Source of the DNA: Oscillospiraceae bacterium
GTDB lineage: Bacteria; Bacillota; Clostridia; Oscillospirales; Ruminococcaceae
Direction: 5' to 3'
Assembly: GCA_031253495.1 (NCBI GenBank)
Contig: JAIRWC010000043.1
Coordinates: 1 to 64,000, forward strand
DNA length: 64,000 nucleotides
The notes beneath the pieces are model-generated. The model ran no database searches and was not told where the DNA came from. It was given only the letters and a program-made list of their open reading frames with translations. The position numbers were made by a program, and so were the translations under genes. This document shows, piece by piece, positions 38,592 through 48,268 of the stretch. How positions within the stretch are numbered: position 1 is the first letter of the stretch; the number at the start of each line of letters is the position of its first letter.

Positions 38592-40365
38592 CGCTGTTAT
38601 CCTTTGAAACGAGGCAGTTTTTCCTCTTGGTAACCGCCAAAGCCTTCGCGACAAGCCCGCGGTTCTCCGGCTTGTAATATTGCAGTAACGCCCGCTGCAT
38701 AGCCCTTTCGCCGTCGTTTTTCGGAACGTATACCTTTTTCAGCGTAAACGGGTCTAATCCGGAATAATACATCGCCGTCGAAACCGTTCCGGGCGTGGGG
38801 TAAAAGTCTTGAACCTGTTCGGGGCGAATATTGCGCTTTTTCAGCCAGACCGCCAAATCCACCGCGTCGTTAAGCGTCGTGCCCGGATGCGACGACATAA
38901 AATAAGGGACAAGGTACTGTTCTTTTCCCGCTTTTTTCGTTTCGGCGAAAAACGCCTTCTCGAACTCCAAATAGGCTTCTATCGGCGGTTTGCCCATACA
39001 GGCGAGCGCGCCGGCTTTAATATGCTCGGGCGCCACTTTGAGCTGTCCGCTTACATGATTTTCGACAAGCTCTTTTAAAAAAATCCCGTCTTTATCCGGC
39101 ATTACATAATCAAAGCGTATTCCCGACCGCACAAAAACCTTCTTAACGCCCTTTAACCCCCTCAACCGCCGAAGAACGCGCAGATATTTTTCGTGCGATG
39201 TCTCAAGATTTTTACAGGCGGCGGGCGCGAGGCATTTCTTGGATTTGCACAGACCGTCTTTTAACTGTTTTCGGCAACTCGGCTGCCCGAAATTCGCGGT
39301 GGGACCGCCGACGTCGTGTATATATCCTTTGAAGCCCCGATTTTTTATTAACAATTCCGCTTCTCTTACGACCGACTCTTCGCTCCTCGACTGTACCCTG
39401 CGCCCTTGGTGAAGCGCGATTGAGCAGAAATTACAGCTCCCGAAACAGCCCCGCGTCCAGGTTATGGAAAATTCCACCTCGTTCAAAGCGGGAACGCCGC
39501 CGTCTTTTTCATAAACGGGATGACACGCCCTCATAAACGGCAAGGCATAGATTTTATCCGTTTCCGATTCGGTAAGGCATCGTTGCGGCGGATTTTGAAC
39601 CAACATTTTATTTCCGTGCCGTTGAACCACCGTTTTGCCGTAAACCTCATCCTGTTCTTCATACTGAACGGCGCAGGCTTTTGCGTAGCATTTTTTGTTT
39701 TCGGAAACCAACTCGAAGCCGTCGCACTGGGCCGCGTTGAGCGGCGTGTTTTTCGGTTCGGCGACGCGGCAGATTCCGCGAAGGTCGGTTACTTCCGATA
39801 ACGCTTCGCCCGCCCTTAGCCGCTCCGCCAACTGTATAAGCGTTAATTCCGCCATCCCGTAAACCAACAAATCCGCGCCGCTCGAAACCAACACCGACGG
39901 CAAAACCTTGTCCGCCCAAAAGTCGTAATGCGCGAACCGCCTCAGCGAAGCCTCAAGACCGCCTATTACTATCCCCGCGCCGGGAAACAGCCGTTTAAGC
40001 GTTTTGCAGTAGACGTTTACGGCGTAATCGGGGCGTTTCCCGCCCTTGCCTCCCGCGCTGTAATCGTCTTTATGCCGCTTTTTGCCCGAAACCGTGTAAT
40101 TCGCCACCATGCTGTCTATATTCCCGCCGCTTACCATAAAGCAATAACGCGGTGCGCCCAATTCGGCAAAATCCGCGTCGGAAACGGGCTGCGCGATTAT
40201 TCCGACGGTAAAGCCCACACTTTCAAGCAGGCGCGAAACCATCGCTATGCCGAACGACGGATGGTCGACGTAGGCGTCGCCGGTTACGCAGATGAAATCA
40301 AGGACTTCGATACCGCGAAGTTTCAAATCCTGTTTCGATACGGGGAGGAACGCGTTATTTCCCAA
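38506..40365 (-). CDS. YgiQ-family radical SAM protein (UPF0313)
   Basis: A 619-residue radical SAM protein. FLPVSKQDL and FICVTGDAYVDHPSFG at the N-terminus, the cluster motif RGCFGSCNFCSI (CxxxCxxC) in the middle, and a C-terminal QVQDFYPTPGTVSTAMYYSG, all diagnostic of YgiQ. The substrate is unknown. The start is a TTG overlapping the ftsK end, with GAGAGGAAG upstream. The C-terminus is lysine-rich. Confidence 0.92.
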   Translation of the reverse strand: MGNNAFLPVSKQDLKLRGIEVLDFICVTGDAYVDHPSFGIAMVSRLLESVGFTVGIIAQPVSDADFAELGAPRYCFMVSGGNIDSMVANYTVSGKKRHKDDYSAGGKGGKRPDYAVNVYCKTLKRLFPGAGIVIGGLEASLRRFAHYDFWADKVLPSVLVSSGADLLVYGMAELTLIQLAERLRAGEALSEVTDLRGICRVAEPKNTPLNAAQCDGFELVSENKKCYAKACAVQYEEQDEVYGKTVVQRHGNKMLVQNPPQRCLTESETDKIYALPFMRACHPVYEKDGGVPALNEVEFSITWTRGCFGSCNFCSIALHQGRRVQSRSEESVVREAELLIKNRGFKGYIHDVGGPTANFGQPSCRKQLKDGLCKSKKCLAPAACKNLETSHEKYLRVLRRLRGLKGVKKVFVRSGIRFDYVMPDKDGIFLKELVENHVSGQLKVAPEHIKAGALACMGKPPIEAYLEFEKAFFAETKKAGKEQYLVPYFMSSHPGTTLNDAVDLAVWLKKRNIRPEQVQDFYPTPGTVSTAMYYSGLDPFTLKKVYVPKNDGERAMQRALLQYYKPENRGLVAKALAVTKRKNCLVSKDNSDVKKILPERTQKAKREVDKKSGKKKKKR

Positions 40366-42997
40366 TATTCATCTTCCTCTCCAACCAATCCTGCCTCGTC
40401 ATCAGCACCTCGCGCGGCTTACTGCCCTCAAACTTGCCCACAACCCCCATCTTTTCCATAATATCAATCAATCTCGCCGCCCTGCCGTAACCTAACTTTA
40501 ATTTTAACTGCAGATACGACGTCGAAGCCTTCCCCGCGTCAATCACCGCCTCGACAGCGTCCTCCAGCTTATCGTCGTCCATGTCGATATCGTCTTCGTC
40601 CCTGCCCTTATCTCCGGCTGAAACGGCTTCCGCCTGCCTATCGATTTCTTTGATAACGTCCTCATCGTAGGTTGAGTCGAATTTATCCTTGATGAATCCG
40701 ACTACCCGCTCCACTTCTTTGTCCGAAACCCAGCACCCTTGAACCCGGACAGGTTTCGGCATACCTACGGGGGCGTAAAGCATATCGCCCTTCCCGAGGA
40801 GTTTGTCCGCCCCCGCGGTGTCGATTATCGTCCGGCTGTCCACCTGCGAAGCGACTTTAAGGGCTATCCGCGAGGGAATATTCGCTTTAATTAGCCCCGT
40901 TACCACGTTCACCGTGGGGCGCTGCGTGGCTATGACAAGGTGGATTCCCGCCGCCCGCGCCATTTGCGCGAGACGGCAGATGCTTTCCTCCACCTCGCGC
41001 GCCGCCGTCATCATTAAATCGGCAAGCTCGTCTATGAATATCACGATTTTTGTCATGGGCATAAGCTCTTCGTTAATCTTCGCGGCTTCGTTATACCCGC
41101 TGATGTCCCGAACGTTATTTTCCGCGAAAAGCGCGTAACGTTGCGTCATTTCGTTGACCGCCCACTTGAGCGCGCCCGCCGCCTTTTTCGGGTCGGAGAC
41201 GACGGGGGTAAGCAAATGCGGGATTCCGCTGTATATCATAAATTCCACCGATTTGGGGTCTATCATAATCAACCGCACATCGTCGGGCGTCGAACGGAAA
41301 AGTATGCTCATAATTATCGAGTTGACACAAACGGACTTTCCGGAACCGGTTGTTCCCGCTATCAGCAAATGCGGCATTTTCGCTATGTCGGAAATGATAA
41401 TATCCCCCGAAATGGATTTTCCTATAACCGCGCCCAAATTGGAATCGGTGTCTCGGAAATCCGCGCTGTCAATTAACTCGCGTATTGACACGGTATCGAC
41501 GGCGCTGTTCGGAACCTCGACGCCCACCGCCGATTTTCCGGGAATGGGCGCTTCCATGCGGACGCCCGCCGCCGCCAAGTTAAGCGCGATGTCGTCGGTT
41601 AAACTCGTAATCTTGGATATCTTCACGCCGGGCGCGGGTTGAATCTCGTACCGCGTAACCGACGGACCCCTCACGACGCCCACGATTTTGGTCATAACGC
41701 CGAAACTTTTCAGCGTCTCAACCAATTTATTTGAATTCATCTCCAGTTCGGCGGCAATGTCGTTTTCCGAGCGCCTTTTCTTGAACTCGTCAAGCAGTTT
41801 TACGGAAGGCAGGCGATATTCCCCAATCGCGCTTATATCGGAAATTTCAAGCTCCGCCTCGATTTTGCCGCGTTTGGGCAGTTCGCCGTCAAGCCCGTCG
41901 GCGTAAAACGGGTTCCCGCTTAATTTGCTCTCGTCGCCGCCGTATTTCACGGCGGTTTCTCCGGCGTCGCCCGCCGCGCGGTTAAACGCGTCTTCGACGG
42001 AATCGTTCTCCTCGTTAAATTCGGTCAATTTTTCCGCAAGCGGGAAAGGCGGCGGTATTTCCGGAAAAGGCATTTCCGGGGCTGTTTCCGGCAAGGGCGA
42101 ATCAAGGACGTAGATAGGTTTTTGCGCGGTTCGCGGCGTTTTTTCCGTGTCGGAAATATCGAAAGGCGCGTCGTATTCGCCCCTGTTAGCCGCCGAATCG
42201 GTTACGGACATGATGCCGGCGAAATACGTGTCCTTTTCAATTTCTTTTTCAATATCGCGCTCCGCCGCGCTCATACGCGCGAGCGCCTCCTCTTCGGCGC
42301 GCCGCCTGTCGGCCGTCTCCGCCGATTCCGCGTCCAATCTGTGCCGTTCGCGCTGCGACTTGGCGTAGTCGCCCGCCTTTTTAAACGGTTTGGCCGTAAA
42401 TTTCAAGAAAGCGTCAAGCGTGATGTTCGCCATCAGCATTATAAAAACAAACGCTATTAACAGCACGATTATACTCGCGCCCACCCTTCCGAAAAACATG
42501 AGCGGATAAGCCAAAACCATCCCGATAACGCCGCCGCCGCCGAGCCTTGTCCCCGACTCGAACATATCGTTGATACCGCCGACGTTCCCCGCGAACAGAA
42601 TCTGTACCGCCCCGCTTATCAAAAGAATTATCGCCGCAAGTTGAATTAGTTTTACGACGACGGCGGATTTTCGTTTGTCCTTCGCTATCATAACCGCCGC
42701 GTAAATCATGGCGGGACCTATGAAAAATACCGAAAAACCGAAAATTCCGCGTAAGAATATATGTATCCAGTCCCACGCCGACTTGGTTTCGGCGTTTGCG
42801 TCGCCGATTGCCGAAAACGCCATCAGCAACAAACCCGCCGCGAACAGGACGACGGAATAGATTTGCCGCTTACGCCCGCCGCCGCCGGCGGCTTCGCCGC
42901 GGCGTTTTTCCGAGGTTTCCGGTTCGCGTTTCTTCCCGTTTTCCCGGCGGGAGCCGCCGTTTGCCGGACGCGCGGTTTTACGGTTGATTTGAGCCAT
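40355..42997 (-). CDS. ftsK: FtsK/SpoIIIE DNA translocase
   Basis: About 880 residues. Four N-terminal membrane helices (about 40-190), an acidic linker, then the RecA-like motor: Walker A GTTGSGKSVCVN, Walker B VIFIDELADLMM, RPTVNVVTGLIKANIP, and the C-terminal gamma winged helix (TSYLQLKLKLGYGRAARLID) that reads KOPS-type sequences. It pumps chromosome DNA at division or sporulation. The ATG at 42997 with GGGGA upstream is preferred; the upstream extension overlaps uppP. Confidence 0.94.
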   Translation of the reverse strand: MAQINRKTARPANGGSRRENGKKREPETSEKRRGEAAGGGGRKRQIYSVVLFAAGLLLMAFSAIGDANAETKSAWDWIHIFLRGIFGFSVFFIGPAMIYAAVMIAKDKRKSAVVVKLIQLAAIILLISGAVQILFAGNVGGINDMFESGTRLGGGGVIGMVLAYPLMFFGRVGASIIVLLIAFVFIMLMANITLDAFLKFTAKPFKKAGDYAKSQRERHRLDAESAETADRRRAEEEALARMSAAERDIEKEIEKDTYFAGIMSVTDSAANRGEYDAPFDISDTEKTPRTAQKPIYVLDSPLPETAPEMPFPEIPPPFPLAEKLTEFNEENDSVEDAFNRAAGDAGETAVKYGGDESKLSGNPFYADGLDGELPKRGKIEAELEISDISAIGEYRLPSVKLLDEFKKRRSENDIAAELEMNSNKLVETLKSFGVMTKIVGVVRGPSVTRYEIQPAPGVKISKITSLTDDIALNLAAAGVRMEAPIPGKSAVGVEVPNSAVDTVSIRELIDSADFRDTDSNLGAVIGKSISGDIIISDIAKMPHLLIAGTTGSGKSVCVNSIIMSILFRSTPDDVRLIMIDPKSVEFMIYSGIPHLLTPVVSDPKKAAGALKWAVNEMTQRYALFAENNVRDISGYNEAAKINEELMPMTKIVIFIDELADLMMTAAREVEESICRLAQMARAAGIHLVIATQRPTVNVVTGLIKANIPSRIALKVASQVDSRTIIDTAGADKLLGKGDMLYAPVGMPKPVRVQGCWVSDKEVERVVGFIKDKFDSTYDEDVIKEIDRQAEAVSAGDKGRDEDDIDMDDDKLEDAVEAVIDAGKASTSYLQLKLKLGYGRAARLIDIMEKMGVVGKFEGSKPREVLMTRQDWLERKMNIGK

Positions 42998-43032
42998 TTT
43001 TATAAATTCCCCGTTTGATTGCAATTTTTCAG

Positions 43033-43902
43033 CTATAACTTTACGCTTATGCCCGTAACCGTTTCGAATACGCCCCAACCTACGCAGGCTATCCCCAGCG
43101 TAAGCGTATATACCGCGAAAATCTTGAATTTCTCTTTCTTTATAAGCATCTTTACGAACTTAATCGCGAATATGCCGACAATCGCGGCGATTACGAAACC
43201 GATTCCCATTGAAACGGGGTTATACCCTTCCGCCGCCGATTCTCCGCCCGCAATTTCTTTCATTTCAAGCAGGCTTGCCCCCAAAATCGCGGGAATCCCA
43301 AGCATGAACGAAAACGTTACGGCGGTCTTTCTCGACAGCCCGCAAAATAACCCCGAACTTATTGTCGAGCCGGAACGCGAAACCCCCGGAAACAGCGCGA
43401 TACACTGAAAAACCCCTACCGTAACCGCGTCCTTGATTTTCATGTTTTCCGGCTTTTTCACGCCTTTCACGCAGGAATCCGCCATAAACAAAACCATCGC
43501 CGTGAATATAAACGCGCACCCCTCAAAAATAATATCCCCGTCGGCGGCGGGAGCCGTCAGGTAATCCTTGAAGAACACCGCCGGAAAAAGCGGGAGCGTT
43601 CCTATGATTACCATGAACATCATTCGCCTGTCGCCGTTCATCTCCCTCCACGAAAATTTTCCGGTAAACGCGTCCGCGACTGTCAGGAAAAACTCCCGTA
43701 TTATGCCGAATACGGCTTCGCGAAACGAGACGAGCACCGCGAGGAGCGTTCCCATATGCAAGAACACGGACATCGAAAGGCTTTCCCCGCCGGCGCCCAT
43801 GAAATGCTGCGCCACCGACAAATGCCCCGAACTTGAAACCGGTAGAAATTCGGTCAATCCTTGTATAATCGCCTGGATAACGGTTTTTATATAATCATTC
43901 AT
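43033..43902 (-). CDS. uppP: Undecaprenyl-diphosphatase UppP (BacA)
   Basis: A 289-residue membrane phosphatase recycling undecaprenyl pyrophosphate for wall synthesis. Motif 1 is QGLTEFLPVSSSGHL and motif 2 is ALFPGVSRSGSTI, both complete. It gives bacitracin resistance when abundant. Ends in TAG, 35 bp before ftsK. Confidence 0.95.
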   Translation of the reverse strand: MNDYIKTVIQAIIQGLTEFLPVSSSGHLSVAQHFMGAGGESLSMSVFLHMGTLLAVLVSFREAVFGIIREFFLTVADAFTGKFSWREMNGDRRMMFMVIIGTLPLFPAVFFKDYLTAPAADGDIIFEGCAFIFTAMVLFMADSCVKGVKKPENMKIKDAVTVGVFQCIALFPGVSRSGSTISSGLFCGLSRKTAVTFSFMLGIPAILGASLLEMKEIAGGESAAEGYNPVSMGIGFVIAAIVGIFAIKFVKMLIKKEKFKIFAVYTLTLGIACVGWGVFETVTGISVKL

Positions 43903-43924
43903 GTCTGACTGTTCGCTTTTGTCC

Positions 43925-45292
43925 TCATCTGTCGGTTAAAGGCGCGTATTCCCTGTGTTTGCCAATCGTTTTATAAGCCGGGCGTATAATTTTCCCGCCG
44001 CCGATGAGTTCCTCAATTCTGTGGGCGCACCAACCCGAAATCCTCGCAATCGCGAAAATCGGCGTAAAGATTTCTTCGGGCAAGTCCAGCATTTTATAGA
44101 CCAAACCGCTGTAAAAATCGACGTTCGCGCTTACGCCCTTATACATCTTTTTCTTCTCGCCTATTACTTGCGGGGCAAGGCGCTCCACCATTGAATACAA
44201 TTCAAACTCTTCTTCCATGCCTTTATCTTTTGACAGCCTTTCGACATATTGTTTGAAAATCGTGGCGCGCGGGTCGGAGAGCGAGTATACGGCGTGCCCC
44301 ATTCCGTAAATCAGACCGGACCTGTCGAACGCTTTTTTATCCAACAAGTCAACAAGATACTGTTCCACCGCCGTTTCGTCGCCCCGGTTTTTAACGCTCT
44401 TCTTCAAATCGTCAAACATCATGGAAACCTTGATGTTCGCCCCGCCGTGCTTGGGTCCTTTAAGCGAGCCTATGGCCGCCGCCACGGTGGAATAGGTATC
44501 GGTCCCCGACGACGTTACCACGCGGGTGGTGAAAGTCGAGTTATTGCCGCCGCCGTGGTCGGCGTGCAAAACGAGCGCGATGTCAAGCACTTTCGCCTCA
44601 AATTCGGAATATTTGTTATCATGGCGAAGCATATAGAGGATATTTTCGGCGGTTGACAGTTCGGGCAGCGGCGCGTGTATAAACAGGCTTTGGTCCTCGT
44701 GATAATGCTTGTAGGCCTGATAACCGTACACGCAAAGCCTCGGAAACCGCGCTATAAGCTGAAGCGACTGCCTCATTACGTTTTCAACGGAAACATCCTC
44801 CGCGAGTTCATCGTAAGAATAGAGCGTCAAAACGCTCCTCGCGAGCGAATTCATCATGTCCTTGCTCGGAGCTTTCAATATGACGTCGCGTGTGAAGCTG
44901 GATGGGAGGTCGCGATATTTCACGAGCTGTTCGCCGAACGCCCGCAGCTGCCCCTCGGAAGGGAGTTCCCCGAAAAGCAAAAGATAGGTTATCTCTTCGA
45001 ACCCGTGGCGTTTCTCGTTAACGAAGCCGTTTACGATTTCCTCAATGTCATATCCGTGATAATACAGCTTCCCCTCGCAGGGAATCATTTCGCCGTCGTC
45101 AATCGTATACGCCTTAACTTCGGCGATTTTCGTCAAACCCGCCAACACGCCTTTGCCGCTGATGTCCCGCAACCCGCGCTTTACCCCGTATTTTCCGTAA
45201 AGTTCGGGGTCGATTTGCATATTATGCCTGCATTTTTCCGTAAATTTTCCGATTTCTTCCGTAATTTCACAATAGTTTACAGCGTTTGACAT
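43925..45292 (-). CDS. Citrate synthase (clostridial type)
   Basis: A 455-residue citrate/2-methylcitrate synthase of the longer clostridial type. The active-site segments are VLHADHGGGNNSTFTTRVV (His of the first site), GPKHGGANIKV and the GMGHAVYSLSDPRATIFK region that holds the substrate His. A promoter lies upstream. It probably supplies citrate for 2-oxoglutarate and glutamate synthesis, matching the arginine operon later in the window. Re- versus Si-type: the sequence is the usual Si-type fold. Confidence 0.92.
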   Translation of the reverse strand: MSNAVNYCEITEEIGKFTEKCRHNMQIDPELYGKYGVKRGLRDISGKGVLAGLTKIAEVKAYTIDDGEMIPCEGKLYYHGYDIEEIVNGFVNEKRHGFEEITYLLLFGELPSEGQLRAFGEQLVKYRDLPSSFTRDVILKAPSKDMMNSLARSVLTLYSYDELAEDVSVENVMRQSLQLIARFPRLCVYGYQAYKHYHEDQSLFIHAPLPELSTAENILYMLRHDNKYSEFEAKVLDIALVLHADHGGGNNSTFTTRVVTSSGTDTYSTVAAAIGSLKGPKHGGANIKVSMMFDDLKKSVKNRGDETAVEQYLVDLLDKKAFDRSGLIYGMGHAVYSLSDPRATIFKQYVERLSKDKGMEEEFELYSMVERLAPQVIGEKKKMYKGVSANVDFYSGLVYKMLDLPEEIFTPIFAIARISGWCAHRIEELIGGGKIIRPAYKTIGKHREYAPLTDR

Positions 45293-45326
45293 TTGTGCGT
45301 ATTCCTTTCTTGTTATGATTATGTTA

Positions 45327-45355
45327 ATTTTACCATATTTTCATAAGTATTGCAA
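45327..45355 (-). promoter_or_regulatory. Promoter of the citrate synthase gene
   Basis: Minus strand TTGCAA (45355-45350), 17 bp, TAAAAT (45332-45327). Confidence 0.6.
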
Positions 45356-45454
45356 ATCCAATTTGTATTTTTGACAAATCCCACAAAAAAGTAATGCGTT
45401 TAGCAATATTTTATATCAATATTGTTTAAAAACGACAATAAGGTTTTCATTGTA

Positions 45455-45483
45455 TTGAAATGTTCAAATTATTGTGCTATAAT
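45455..45483 (+). promoter_or_regulatory. Promoter of the 45.5 kb hypothetical gene
   Basis: TTGAAA (45455-45460), 17 bp, TATAAT (45478-45483), 33 bp before the ATG. Confidence 0.75.
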
Positions 45484-45516
45484 ATCTTAAACGCACTGTA
45501 TTTAAGGAGCGCGGCT

Positions 45517-46326
45517 ATGAAAGTAATCAAATCCCACACTTATAACGTAGTGAACACCGACCCGTTTGATATGCCTGCGCCGCTCGAGTTTGAGATGTTC
45601 TGCGGCAACTCGCTCCTCGCCGCGTATAAAATCAACGAGGACGGCAGGGTCGACTACAGCTATAATCCCGCCAGCAACGACAAGGTTCTTACCAGCACCC
45701 ACCGTCCCCTTGACATGCGCGACATTTATTTTTTGTTTTCAAGCAGGGTTTTTCCGGATAAAACGCCGTTCACGCGAAACGAGCTCGACCGTTTCGGCAT
45801 CGAGGAATATAACCCTTACGAGATTATGCGGAAGACTCACGGAATACTTCCCGCCGACCGCTATTGGTTTAAATTCTCGGACGAAACGCTTTCATACAAA
45901 AAGGCGTCCGAGGATTTCAATTCTTATTTCGTTAATCCGGTATCGCCGTCTCATGCGGATTCGGGCGCTTATTCCCGGCAAAACGGGAGCGCCGGCGAAC
46001 ATTTAGACCCCATTCACACTATCGACAGCATTTTAAATCAAAAATCCAACGAATTCACAAGTTTAAACGACGTGAGCAGCATTTTGAAGCAAAACACGCT
46101 TGACATAGCGGCCCTTTCCGCCGGTATCTGCGAACCGGGCGCCGAATCGGCGAACGCGCCGTCGGGCGGCGAAAGTTCCGGCGGGGGGAACATGACGCCG
46201 GAGCAAATCGCCGAACTGCTTGGCGGCGGCGCGGCTTCCAAGCCCGAGCCGCCGGAGGAAAGCGGGGGGAACCTGACGCCGGAACAAATCGCCGAGTTAT
46301 TGGAGGGTACCCATCAGAACGACTAA
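45517..46326 (+). CDS. Hypothetical protein with repeated TPEQIAELL motif
   Basis: About 269 residues, not recognised. The ATG at 45517 has AAGGAG upstream. The first 140 residues look folded (VIKSHTYNVVNTDPFDMPAP, then a DRYWFKFSDETLSYKKA stretch). A helical middle has two similar segments (HTIDSILNQKSNEF and NDVSSILKQNTLDI). The tail is glycine- and glutamate-rich with two near-identical copies of GGN(M/L)TPEQIAELL (about residues 225-238 and 252-265). It has no signal peptide or membrane segment. The short helical repeats suggest a partner-docking tail. Confidence 0.7.
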   Translation: MKVIKSHTYNVVNTDPFDMPAPLEFEMFCGNSLLAAYKINEDGRVDYSYNPASNDKVLTSTHRPLDMRDIYFLFSSRVFPDKTPFTRNELDRFGIEEYNPYEIMRKTHGILPADRYWFKFSDETLSYKKASEDFNSYFVNPVSPSHADSGAYSRQNGSAGEHLDPIHTIDSILNQKSNEFTSLNDVSSILKQNTLDIAALSAGICEPGAESANAPSGGESSGGGNMTPEQIAELLGGGAASKPEPPEESGGNLTPEQIAELLEGTHQND

Positions 46327-46327
46327 C

Positions 46328-46343
46328 AAACCCTTTCGGGTTT
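46328..46343. terminator. Small hairpin between convergent genes
   Basis: AAACCC (46328-46333) and GGGTTT (46338-46343) with a TTTC loop, one base after the stop of the 45.5 kb gene and followed by TTTT on the plus strand. Confidence 0.55.
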
Positions 46344-46365
46344 TGAGAAGGTCTGATAAAAGCGA

Positions 46366-47019
46366 TTATCGCGCAATTTGCTTCTTGCCGGATTCGCAAA
46401 TACCGTTAAGCGCGCAATTCCCGCAGTCGGGTTTGCGCGCTTTGCATACGCTTCTCCCGTGTAAAACGAGGCGGTGGCAAAAAGCCGTGCTTTCCGCGCT
46501 CGGTATCGCCTTTAACAACGCTTTTTCCGTCTTGAGCGCGTCCTTGCTTGAGTTCGCGGTTAATCCGAGTTTGTCCGACAGCCGCATAACGTGGGTATCC
46601 GCCACTATGGCGGGTTTTCCGTAAAGCTCCCCGCGTATTAAATTCGCGGTTTTGCGCCCCACGCCCGGAAGGGCGGTAAGCTCGCTTATTTCTTCCGGAA
46701 CGGTTCCGCCGAAATTATCCGCCAAAACGACGCACATATTTTTTATGTCGGCGGCTTTTGTCTTGTATAACCCGCACGGTTTGATTATCCGCTCGATATC
46801 GCCCGTTTCGGCGGCGGCGAACGCTTTGATGTCCGGAAACTCCGCGAACAGCGCGGGGGTTACCGCGTTGACGCGTTTGTCCGCGCATTGCGCGGAAAGC
46901 CGCGCCGCGATTAACAGCTCGTGCGGTTTTTCGCGGTCGTAGACAAGCCCGCACTTCGGCTCGGGATACTCTCGCTTTAGTATTTCGATGATTTTGTCGG
47001 CTTTTTCTCTTTTTGCCAT
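46366..47019 (-). CDS. nth: Endonuclease III
   Basis: A 217-residue base-excision glycosylase/AP lyase for oxidised pyrimidines. Helix-hairpin-helix with LPGVGRKTANLI (catalytic Lys), the catalytic Asp in VADTHVMRLSDKLGL, and the C-terminal iron-sulfur loop CKARKPDCGNCALNGIC. All key residues are present and the length is normal. Confidence 0.95.
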   Translation of the reverse strand: MAKREKADKIIEILKREYPEPKCGLVYDREKPHELLIAARLSAQCADKRVNAVTPALFAEFPDIKAFAAAETGDIERIIKPCGLYKTKAADIKNMCVVLADNFGGTVPEEISELTALPGVGRKTANLIRGELYGKPAIVADTHVMRLSDKLGLTANSSKDALKTEKALLKAIPSAESTAFCHRLVLHGRSVCKARKPDCGNCALNGICESGKKQIAR

Positions 47020-47023
47020 AATG

Positions 47024-47557
47024 TCATAACCCGCATCCGCAATATTTTTGACGGTATAAGCCGTATTCCCGCGAAAGCTCCGCCGACCGTTTATATCCGT
47101 CCTTTTTCTTGAAATCGGCGTAAAGGCTTTTAATCCCCAGTTCTCCCGCCAACGCCGCGGAAATCTCGTTTATTTTCCCCGCGTTCTTGCGCGGGCTCAC
47201 CGAAAGCGTGGTGGTAAAATACTCAAAATCCCGCGCTTTCGCCGTTTTCGCCGTTTCCCTGAGCCTAAACTCATAGCACTTGAAACACCGTTCGCTTCCT
47301 TCCGGAAGCGATTCAAGCCCCTTAACCGCGCTTTTAAACCGTTCGGGGGCGTATTCCCCCTCCGTCAGGGCAATTTCGTAACGCGCTTCGTTCAAAAAGC
47401 GCTTTTGTTCGGATAAACGTCTTCGATATTCCTCTTCGGGAAAAATGTTCGGATTATAGTAAAAAACCGTTATGCCGTAATTCGCCGCGAGCCGTTCCAG
47501 CACGGCGGAACAGCACGGAGCGCAACAGCTGTGCAGCAAAAGCGAGGGCTTGTCCAC
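47024..47557 (-). CDS. queH: Epoxyqueuosine reductase QueH
   Basis: A 177-residue QueH (DUF208) protein that reduces epoxyqueuosine in tRNA to queuosine. N-terminal LLHSCCAPCCSAV gives the adjacent cysteines, and ERCFKCYEFRL with the KYCGCGL end gives the rest of the cluster ligands. It is five bases upstream of nth. Other queuosine genes are not in the window. Confidence 0.93.
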   Translation of the reverse strand: MDKPSLLLHSCCAPCCSAVLERLAANYGITVFYYNPNIFPEEEYRRRLSEQKRFLNEARYEIALTEGEYAPERFKSAVKGLESLPEGSERCFKCYEFRLRETAKTAKARDFEYFTTTLSVSPRKNAGKINEISAALAGELGIKSLYADFKKKDGYKRSAELSREYGLYRQKYCGCGL

Positions 47558-47584
47558 GGTTTCGGTTTCCTTTCATATCAAACT

Positions 47585-47640
47585 TTCACCGTTTAAAAAC
47601 GGTGAATCGGGTTTGCGACGGCGCACCGCGCCCGCGGATT
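47585..47640. repeat. Inverted copy of the 33.3 kb intergenic repeat
   Basis: TTCACCGTTT (47585-47594) pairs with AAACGGTGAA (47597-47606), followed by CGGGTTTGCG and GGCGCACCGCGCCCGCGG, which is the reverse complement of the flank of the copy at 33326-33393. Lies between the histidine phosphatase and queH genes and may end the phosphatase transcript. Confidence 0.65.
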
Positions 47641-47644
47641 ATAA

Positions 47645-48268
47645 TCAGGCGGGATTTTGCGCCGTCAATTTGCCTATTATTTCAAACACGTTCCCTTTTT
47701 GCCATAAATACGCCGATACGCCGATTAACCATCCCTCACCCTGCTCCGGCGCGAAATCGGCGGGTCTGCCTTTGGGAAATCCGCACCCCGTCAAGAGATT
47801 TACGATAACGCCGGCATGGGTAATAACAGCCGCCGTTCCCGTACCGGAACGCGTCATATCGGTGAAAACCTCGTTCAATCCGTCTAAGCACCGCAACGTA
47901 AATTCGCCGTGGCTTTCGCCGCCGGGGGCGCGGGCGTCCATCCCGCCTTTTATCCATTCGGTATACTCGGGCAATCCCGCCAGCTGCTTAATCGTCTTAC
48001 ATTCAAACTCGCCTATGCCGCACTCGCGCAGATTGTCTATCCGACGCGGCTCATAATCGGGATAAATCAGTCGAGCCGTTTGGACGCAGCGTTTCAGCGG
48101 AGAGGTATAGACTTTGTCGACGCTCGGGTACATTCCGGCTTTGACGTAACCGTTTATCGTTTCGCGGCCCTGTTCGCAAAGCGGAAGGTCGGTTAAGCCT
48201 ATATACTCCCCCTTAAGATTCCCTTCGGTTATTCCGTGCCGTATAAAAAAAATATTGTAATTTTTCAT
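47645..48268 (-). CDS. Histidine phosphatase family protein (phosphoglycerate mutase-like)
   Basis: A 207-residue protein with the RHG motif FFIRHGITEGNLKGEYIG near the N-terminus, the YTSPLKRCVQTA segment, and the second catalytic His in VITHAGVIVNLL. GGESHGEFTLRCL is the usual central motif. Similar proteins include alpha-ribazole phosphatase CobC, which would suit a corrinoid user, but the sequence does not settle this against general phosphatases. Confidence 0.85.
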   Translation of the reverse strand: MKNYNIFFIRHGITEGNLKGEYIGLTDLPLCEQGRETINGYVKAGMYPSVDKVYTSPLKRCVQTARLIYPDYEPRRIDNLRECGIGEFECKTIKQLAGLPEYTEWIKGGMDARAPGGESHGEFTLRCLDGLNEVFTDMTRSGTGTAAVITHAGVIVNLLTGCGFPKGRPADFAPEQGEGWLIGVSAYLWQKGNVFEIIGKLTAQNPA

